A stretch of 64,000 nt of DNA from Periplaneta americana (taxonomy: Eukaryota; Arthropoda; Insecta; Blattodea; Blattidae): NCBI RefSeq assembly GCF_040183065.1, contig NC_091132.1:164886102-164950101 (forward strand), read 5' to 3'. The notes under the pieces are model-generated. The model saw only the letters and a list, made by a program, of their open reading frames with translations, had not been told where the DNA came from and did no database searches. Shown piece after piece: positions 57,431 to 64,000 of this stretch (position 1 is its first letter; each line of letters starts with the position of its first letter). Position numbers and translations under genes: made by a program.

Positions 57431-57531
57431 TTGTGATGGATGTGATCAAAATGGAACCTGCACTTGATCTGCTGGGCTTACAACTACATGATAACACATA
57501 CGAAATGGAAGGAAATGATCCTTTATCAGAG
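57431..57531 (+). CDS. Zinc-finger gene C, exon 1
   Basis: Acceptor TTTATTTCAG, ATG at 57436, 32 codons, donor GTAAAG at 57532. The protein is identical to that of exon 1 of gene B (one synonymous TCT/TCA change). Its later exons should lie past the window end. It shares intron LINE, hAT and Tigger insertions with gene B, so it came with the large duplication. Whether it has a working finger exon cannot be seen. Confidence 0.75.
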
Positions 57532-57629
57532 GTAAAGTGAAATATCTCACTATGTGTTTTGTTTATATGTTTCTGTAACAGTGACAGAAAAACAATCATT
57601 TCGACATTTCACACTTTATATCCTTACTT

Positions 57630-58240
57630 ACTTATGGCTTTTAAGGAACCCAGAGGTTCATTGCCGTCCTCACATAAGTCCGCCATCAGTCCCTATCCTG
57701 AGCAACATTAATCTGTCCCTACCATCATATCCCACCTTCCTCAAATCCATTTGAATATTACCCTCCCGTCTACGTGTTGGCCTCCCCAAAGGTCTTATTC
57801 ACTCCAGCCTCCCCACTAACACTCTATATGCATTTCTGGATTCTCCCATACGTGCTACATACCCTGCTCATCTCAAACGTCTGGATTTAATGTTACTATA
57901 TTATGTCAGGTGAAGAATACAATGCATGCAGTTCTGCGTTGTGTAACTTTCTCAATTCTCCTGTAACTTCATCCCTCTTAGCCCCAACTATTTTCCTATG
58001 AACCTTGTTCTCAAACACACTTAATCTCTGTCCCTCAAAGTGAGAGTCCATGTTTTACAGCCATTCAAAACAACCGGAAGTATAACTGTTGTATAAATTC
58101 TAACTTTCACATTTTTTGAGAGCAGACTAGATGACAAAAGCTTCTCAACCGAATAATAACAGCCATTTCCCATATTTATTCTGTATTTAATTTTCTCCCG
58201 AGTCCCATTTATATTTGACACTTTATATCCAGTAGACTAA
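57630..58240 (-). mobile_element. LINE fragment in intron 1 of gene C
   Basis: Counterpart of 21715-22305, with ILPVVLNGCKTWTLTLRDRD on the minus strand. A little longer in the middle than copy 1. Confidence 0.85.
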
Positions 58241-59132
58241 ATTAGAACCCTTTGCTCTTGCTGTTTGGTATAAGGCGTCATGAATTGGTCTGGCATTATG
58301 AAGTATGCGTTGGTTCTACTTTCCCCATGAGAAGAAATTTTCACAGTAAGATCAGCTGTTCAGTGTGACCACTACTCACCCTGCATCACTATCCACAGTT
58401 ATTCATGTAATCCGGTCCACAGCTCCACTTTGGTTGTGTTTGGTCTCTCTGTATGAAACTTAAATGAATATTGGATTTCATAATTATGATCGAGATTTGG
58501 CTCCGTACCCCATAACAGTTTGTTCTGTATTATAACTTCTAAGGCATAATAATATTCAGCCGAAGTACTTTCTCATGTTCTACAACAGCAACCTTCTTTC
58601 ACTCACTTGATCAGTATTTATGGAGTACATTACCACTTATTGACCGTACCTACATTAAATATGTGGAAAGCTTACAAGAACATTGATTTGAGATCTGTTT
58701 CTGTTATTGACGTGCTTATTACAGGGTTGTCAGATGTCCCGATTTGGCGGGACATATCCCGATTTTCATATAAAAGTCCCGGGTCCTGCTTTGAGGCGGG
58801 ATGCAAAAAGCCCCTCTTTTAGAGAATTAACATCACTTGATTAGTTCATTCTAGGCCTAAATAATTGCACTACATTTCCATTAATTTTCTTAGCGATGTA
58901 GGTTTGCACATTGAAAAAAAAAAAAAAAACGAATATTTTGGCAAGTGTAAGGTTTATAACAGGGAATTCAGTGTTGAATATATTTCTAAACATTTAAAAA
59001 GATACTGTTCATCAGAACTGCATGGCACAGAGAATGGACAGAAGCTTGTTGAAAATGCTAAAGTGCAGTGATAATTATTTAGGAAGCTGTAAAAATGTAG
59101 ATATGTACTATATGCTAAATGATGGGTTTGGA

Positions 59133-60952
59133 CACTGCCATCGTGATCTAATACAGGCCGTAAGGCAGACCACGTGACTCGCTTAACAGCTGATCGCGAA
59201 AGGCGGTCTTTCAACCATATGAATTAATTGCAGTGCATAAAGAATAACATATATTTCTCTGAAATGCAGTGTAATTGCGTCAGTAAAATTTTAAACAGTG
59301 ATTGTGAGACACTTGAGACACAATTTACTTGCAATTTAAGGTATAATATTATTTTTGGTGTGAAAATTACGTTGTTGCAGACAAAGTTCGTATGTGTAAT
59401 ACCTGCCTTTATTTCGATTAAATATTGCGTCCTTATGTGGTTAAGTGAAATTTTGGTCTTATAAACAGTAGGCTAAATATGCGTGATAATATATACGTGA
59501 AAGTGAAACATTGACTGGCATGTGAAGTAAGTTGTGATTAGGCCTAAGTGCAGCGTTACCGATGTTACTCTTGTCTAATCCATCATTGCTAGTTTACCGT
59601 ATTTGTCTTATTAAATTTAAATTATTGCGCCCTTTTTATTTGTGAATAACCTACATTATACGAGTAAATAATACGACTGATAATATACACAATTTGAACT
59701 AAAAACGAGATACATATAGTATATTACGAAAAATTATACCCTATAGTTTTCATTACTGTTACAGTATCTAGAATTGTAATTAGTTGAAATAAAGCACTCA
59801 TGCTTCATTACGAAATTCTTGCACATTCATTTATGCACGTTTCAACAATTTTTAGTTGCATCGCACGCATATTTTAATGTGTTGAAGTTATAGGTTATGT
59901 TTATACTATCAGTAATATTCGCAATTATGCATTATAATTAAGCATAACGCTACGTATAACTTATAAATGCAATTTGTCTACACTTCAATTGTATTTATTC
60001 GTTTCAGACGGTACTCCAGTCTGAAGTCTGATTAGTTTAATATGTTACAAGGGCTAATCTAGCGCTGAGGTAGTTCCCTTCGTATTCATACATCTTGCAT
60101 ATACAAATTAGTTCGGTTCGTTCAGGATTTTAATATGCCTTGCTTATAGGATCAAATGCATCTCCACAAAAAAATAAATTCAACTGTTTTCAGTTCAGAA
60201 ATTACCGGAACTATACCTCAGCGCTACTAAGTAATATAACGTATGTACATTTCATAGGAGGGACTGTGGTGAATTTTCTACCTATAAGTAAGGACGGTAA
60301 CCGTGTTCTGAAGTTTATCCTAAAATATATTCTTCTTTATTAAATCTCAAAACAGTTTTCGTTCTCAACTTTAGCCTAAAATGTTGACGCAGATAGGTTA
60401 TGTTAACATGGTAAATTCTCTTCACATAAAAATAACACAGTTTTATTTATTATTCCTGCCACATTATGCAACACATAAATGGAACTTATGCACATATTAC
60501 ATTGAATAAAAATTTAATTGTATTATTTATTTGTTCCCTACTATACTGGGTTGTAATGAAATTTCATAGGAGGGACTGTGGTAAATTTTGTACCTACAAG
60601 TAAGGAAGGTAGATGTGCTAAATTAAAATCACAATATAAATAATTCTTCTTTATTAAATCTCAAAATATCTTCCATTCCAAACTTAAAATGTTGATGCAA
60701 CCAGGTTATGTTAACATGTAAAACTCCGTTCACATTAAAATAACACAGTTTTGTAATTATTTCTGCAACATATTATGCAATAAGAAGTGTGAAGGGGTCT
60801 TATACACACATTACACTAAATAAAATTGAGCGCCGACACGCTATAAAGTAATAGATTTCACTCAGCTCCGTATACTCAAATAGAAAAGCCCGACTCATCG
60901 AGTGACGTCACACAACCTGCATTACGGCCTGGTCTAGATCACGATGGCAGTG
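59133..60952. mobile_element. Nested TIR element, 1820 bp, copy 2 only
   Basis: The ends CACTGCCATCGTGATCTAAT and (other strand) CACTGCCATCGTGATCTAGA are inverted repeats of about 31 bp (then CAGGCCGTAA). Flanked by the 7-bp duplication GTTTGGA (59126-59132, 60953-60959); copy 1 has GTTTGGA once. No transposase was recognised. The CAC start and 7-bp duplication resemble the P-type element at 55026. Confidence 0.85.
60250..60800. repeat. Two tandem ~320-bp units in the nested element
   Basis: TTTCATAGGAGGGACTGTGG occurs at about 60250 and 60569, followed in both by CTTCTTTATTAAATCTCAAA and GGTTATGTTAACATG. Confidence 0.8.
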
Positions 60953-62163
60953 GTTTGGAGCAGTAAAATTCTAAGGCACAAATTAATGAGAATTTAGGTA
61001 TAAATTAATTTTATCATTGTTATCAATTAATAAACATTGAAATTTAAATATTTTGTCACATGTGATGCCAGACAGAGCTATTATTAAGTCATATAAGTTA
61101 ATAATTTGGCGTAACATATTATTGCCACAAGCCCTTCAGAAAGACGTCAGAAAAACGTGACGTAACTCACAGTCTCTTGGATACCTGAATCTATAAAATG
61201 TCTTTTATTCAAATTACAATTTTGAGATTCATATTATTTTTTTCAGCTGCGTGATACTTTTTATTTATTAATTTTTTTTTATTATTTTTTTTGTATAATC
61301 ATAAAATTACCAACTCTGCCCAAATTCATATCACTCTTTCTTTAAGACAAACCGTAAGTACTACGTACGGTGAAAAAGGATGTCCCTCCTTGGTAGATGT
61401 AAAATCTGGCAACCCTGGCTTATTATAATATACATTAGTTCATAATCGTATTCGAGAGGGATGTTTGGTACCTTAAATCGATTTTGAAATTATTAAATAT
61501 GCTCTAGCGTAAAAAAATAGCCAAGCAGGATACAAGTAGGTATGAAGTAAGATACAACTTAATAACACTGTAGGCCTAAATGCAGATACAGTGAAACTTC
61601 ACTTAACGGACACTTCCCAATAGCGGACTCCTCTCAGTATCGGACATTTTAATATTCCCCTGCAAAATAACATTGGCCCTTATGATAAAATTTTTCCAAA
61701 TAGCGGACATTCTCAATAACGGACGCGAACACTGAAATGTATCTCCCAACAACAATTAAAACTTCCAAATAACGGACAGCGTGAAAGAAAAAAAAAAGAC
61801 GGTTGTAAATTAAATCGAATTCTAACGGAATTGTTTGCAACAATAATTATCGTGCATTTGAACGTTCTTGTAGTTTATTGAAGGTAAGCAGCACAGTTGT
61901 TAGTTGTGATACTGTACGTGAGCAGTCCGTACTTTCTTAGTTTGTCAAGTTGTGTGTTCGGAATTACAGTCACATTAAAAATGTCACAAAAACGTAAACG
62001 TTTGTGACTAAAAGAGAAAGTGGATGTTGTAAAGCATAGTGAGAAGAAGAAATTAAGTGTTCGTGAGCTGGTCACAAAGTTTAATATGGGTAAAACTCAG
62101 GTTAGTGTTGTTTATTTTATTTACAAATATTTGCTAGTACGATTTCTCTCTGGTTGAGTACTA

Positions 62164-63799
62164 CAGTGAAACCTGCCTTTGCGGTCACTTCATTTAAACG
62201 GCCACCTCTCCAAAAGGCCAATTTTTCTGGAACCAAATGTATTTTCCATAAGATCAATACAATTTCTCTCTTTATTTAGTGGCCACCTCATGCTCCAGTC
62301 AGCGGCCGGCAGGTATATTTGCATTGGAACCTGACTATAATAGTCACTGTCCAACAAAAAATCTTTTCACGAATACTGTCTGACCTATTTTTTCGATGGT
62401 TAAAGGTCAGGAAGCAATATCACATTTAGGACAATACCTAAGTTTACAACAGTACACCCTACATATCTTGGGCTTATTTGGTTACTGTTTTATGACTCTT
62501 TTGTCACTTTCCACTCCGACCCTGCACAGCTATAAATTCTTACTAGTTTTTAAAGGATTAAAACATTGACTTTTTCTATGGAAAATGTCACAGTATGTTT
62601 TAAGTCAGTAGTTAACCATTCAATTTTTTTTTCGCCTCTTTCTATCTTACTCTGTTGGGACCAGCTTTTACGAATTTTTCTTCTTTTCATTCAGTTGATT
62701 CAGAGGAACTGTGAAGTTAGTTTGAGACAGAAATCAAGAACAATAAATCTAGAGTGGTATTAAGTTTAGAGGTGAGACGAAAAATGATTGATGAAAGTGA
62801 GAAGGGAACATCTGCGAGAAAAATTGCAGAAATATTCAAATGTGAAAGGACATAAATGAACGGTATAATTAAGAATAAAGATGAAATATTAAAAGAGTGC
62901 GAGAAAAATATGTGTAGTGGCAAAAAAAGGAAAAATCTGTGTTTAGTAATGTGAATGATTTCATTTACGAATGGTTCAAGTGTCCGAGGACGACGAAATT
63001 GCCGGTAAGTGGGCCTATGATTCAAGAGAAAGCTCTTGAAATTGCCAAAGAACTCAATGTAAGCAATTTTGTTGCTAGTAATGGGTGGTTAGAGTGCTTT
63101 ACAAAACGGCATAACATCGCATTTCGTTCTGTGTCTGGTGAAGGAGGTGACATTGCAACCAATGTTACTGAAGAATGGAAAATATAGACTGCCTTCAATT
63201 CTTGCGGAATATGAACTCAGAGACATTTACAATGTTGACGAAACGGGTTTTTTTTTCAGAGCCCTCCCTAACAAAACTTTAAGTTTTAAGAAAAAAAAAA
63301 GTGTGTGAAAGGGGGAAGTTGGCAAAATACAGAATAACCCTGCTCATTTGTTGTAATGCTGTAGGAGAAAAAGAACCATTCTTAATGATAGGGAAATCTT
63401 TGAAACAGAGATGTTTGGAGAATGTTGACATGGGCTTATTGGGGTGAACTGGACTGCCAACAATAAAGCTTCGATGACATCATCATTGTTTGAGAATTAG
63501 CTATGCGATTTAAATTCCAAGATTAAACGACAAAATCGCTATGTGATCCGTGAAATTGGTGTTTCTTCCCCCAAATACGACATCACACCTTGATCAAGGT
63601 ATTATCCAGTCATTTAAACTGAGGTACCGCAAGCTAGTTGCAAGAATGGAATAGGGTGACGATTGTTGTACGCGCACAGTATTGAAAAGTCAATGAAATT
63701 CAGTATTTTCATGCTGATTCATAAAAAACCGCAACCTTAATCAAGCAGCCACCTGATAAAACGGCCATTTTACAAGGTAACTTCAGACAGGTTTCACTG
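62164..63799 (+). mobile_element. Second Tigger element nested in the first (1636 bp)
   Basis: The ends CAGTGAAACCTGCCTT and (other strand) CAGTGAAACCTGTCTGAA lie between TA duplications (62162-62163, 63800-63801). Absent from copy 1. It carries most of a Tigger transposase. Confidence 0.9.
62765..63600 (+). pseudogene. Tigger transposase, broken
   Basis: DESEKGTSARKIAEIFKCER gives the N-terminal helix-turn-helix. 62939-63187 reads NDFIYEWFKC, LPVSGPMIQEKALEIAKELN and SNGWLECFTKRHNIAFRSVS, the CENP-B-type second DNA-binding half. Near 63229 NVDETGFFFRALP marks the first catalytic Asp. The following DDE core (GEKEPFLMIGKS, WTANNKASMTS) is split by frameshifts, including poly-T and poly-A slips. 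Length is typical of the family, but it is not translatable as one frame. Confidence 0.9.
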
Positions 63800-64000
63800 T
63801 ATAAACAATCTCACTGTCTACTGTACTGTACTGTAAAATATAGTGTTGAATATGTATGAGGAATTTTAATGTACTGTATACATACTAACGATTTTCTAAA
63901 TAGCGGACACATCTCATTAACGGACATTTAATTTTTCCCCGGTGGTGTCTGCTATTGGGAAGTTACACTGTATTTATAAATAAGTGTATTCGAATTTTTT

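Larger units (their letters stand above)
58722..61417. mobile_element. Non-autonomous hAT element, copy 2 (2696 bp with nested insertion)
   Basis: The same hAT as at 22797, here with a perfect 8-bp duplication GCTTATTA (58714-58721, 61418-61425). The BED-like fragment (58930-59070) reads KCKVYNREFSVEYISKHLKR and ENGQKLVENAKVQ. Removing the nested element leaves about 0.87 kb, matching copy 1 without its foldback insertion. Confidence 0.9.
61589..63970 (+). mobile_element. Tigger/pogo-type element, copy 2 (host of a nested Tigger)
   Basis: The same element as 24677-25414, between TA duplications (61587-61588, 63971-63972). It keeps the MSQKRKRL start at 61981, a stop, then KHSEKKKLSVRELVTKFNMG, clearer than in copy 1. 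A second Tigger is nested at 62164-63799; without it the length is about 745 bp, as in copy 1. Confidence 0.88.
51070..64000 (+). repeat. Segmental duplication, copy 2 (runs off the window)
   Basis: Direct-orientation copy of 13380-25440. Copy-2-only insertions: SINEs at 51269, 52149 and 54377, a P-type element at 55026, a nested TIR element at 59133 and a Tigger nested at 62164. The end of homology is not reached, so gene C exons 2 onward should lie beyond 64000. Confidence 0.9.

Noticed and set aside
1-64000. CRISPR array, bacterial operon or integrated prophage
   Set aside because: No regularly spaced repeats, ribosome-binding sites or phage genes; all multi-copy sequences are eukaryotic transposons or microsatellites.

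Overview
The window reads as intergenic and intronic DNA from an insect, most likely a cockroach (Blattodea; Periplaneta americana is my best guess, by inference). The reasons are AT-rich sequence with split genes, a high-copy tRNA-derived SINE of the type I associate with cockroaches, C2H2 zinc-finger genes whose first coding exon begins MDVIKMEP, and many arthropod-type LINE, hAT, Tigger, mariner, P, PIF/Harbinger, gypsy and BEL/Pao remnants. There is no bacterial content, rRNA or CRISPR array.

Host genes: the only credible host genes are C2H2 zinc-finger genes. Gene A is a decayed copy (first exon 6730-6830, broken finger exon 8027-8760). Gene B spans 21529-40544. Its exon 1 is 21529-21629, a 47-codon exon 2 is present twice (26025-26165 and 29380-29520), exon 3 is 36040-36122, and the finger exon (39425-40544) has 12 intact fingers. 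All donor/acceptor sites and codon phases join, giving 479 aa with one exon 2 or 526 aa with both. Gene C is represented by exon 1 (57431-57531) and runs off the window.

Duplications: a roughly 12-13 kb direct segmental duplication pairs 13380-25440 with 51070-64000. It carries exon 1 of genes B and C, and each copy has private insertions. Inside gene B a second, tandem duplication of about 1.36 kb (22542-27475 against 27508-29725 once insertions are removed) created the two exon 2 copies. Comparing copies gives empty and filled sites, and so a relative order of transposition.

Layout: 1-3127 gypsy 3' half and LTR; 3128-3960 P-type transposase remnant; 4667-5663 two hAT-type elements; 6341-8760 gene A with SINE and LINE insertions; 9082-10204 an unassigned TIR element; 11418-13315 hAT tip, piggyBac-like fragment, SINE and LINE; 13380-25440 duplication copy 1; 25440-40900 rest of gene B with LINE, mariner, BEL/Pao and SINE insertions in its introns; 43971-45390 hAT transposase remnant; 45442-49465 a 4.0 kb PIF/Harbinger-type element; 51070-64000 duplication copy 2 with a P-type THAP element, hAT and nested Tigger elements. 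No transposon in the window looks coding-competent.
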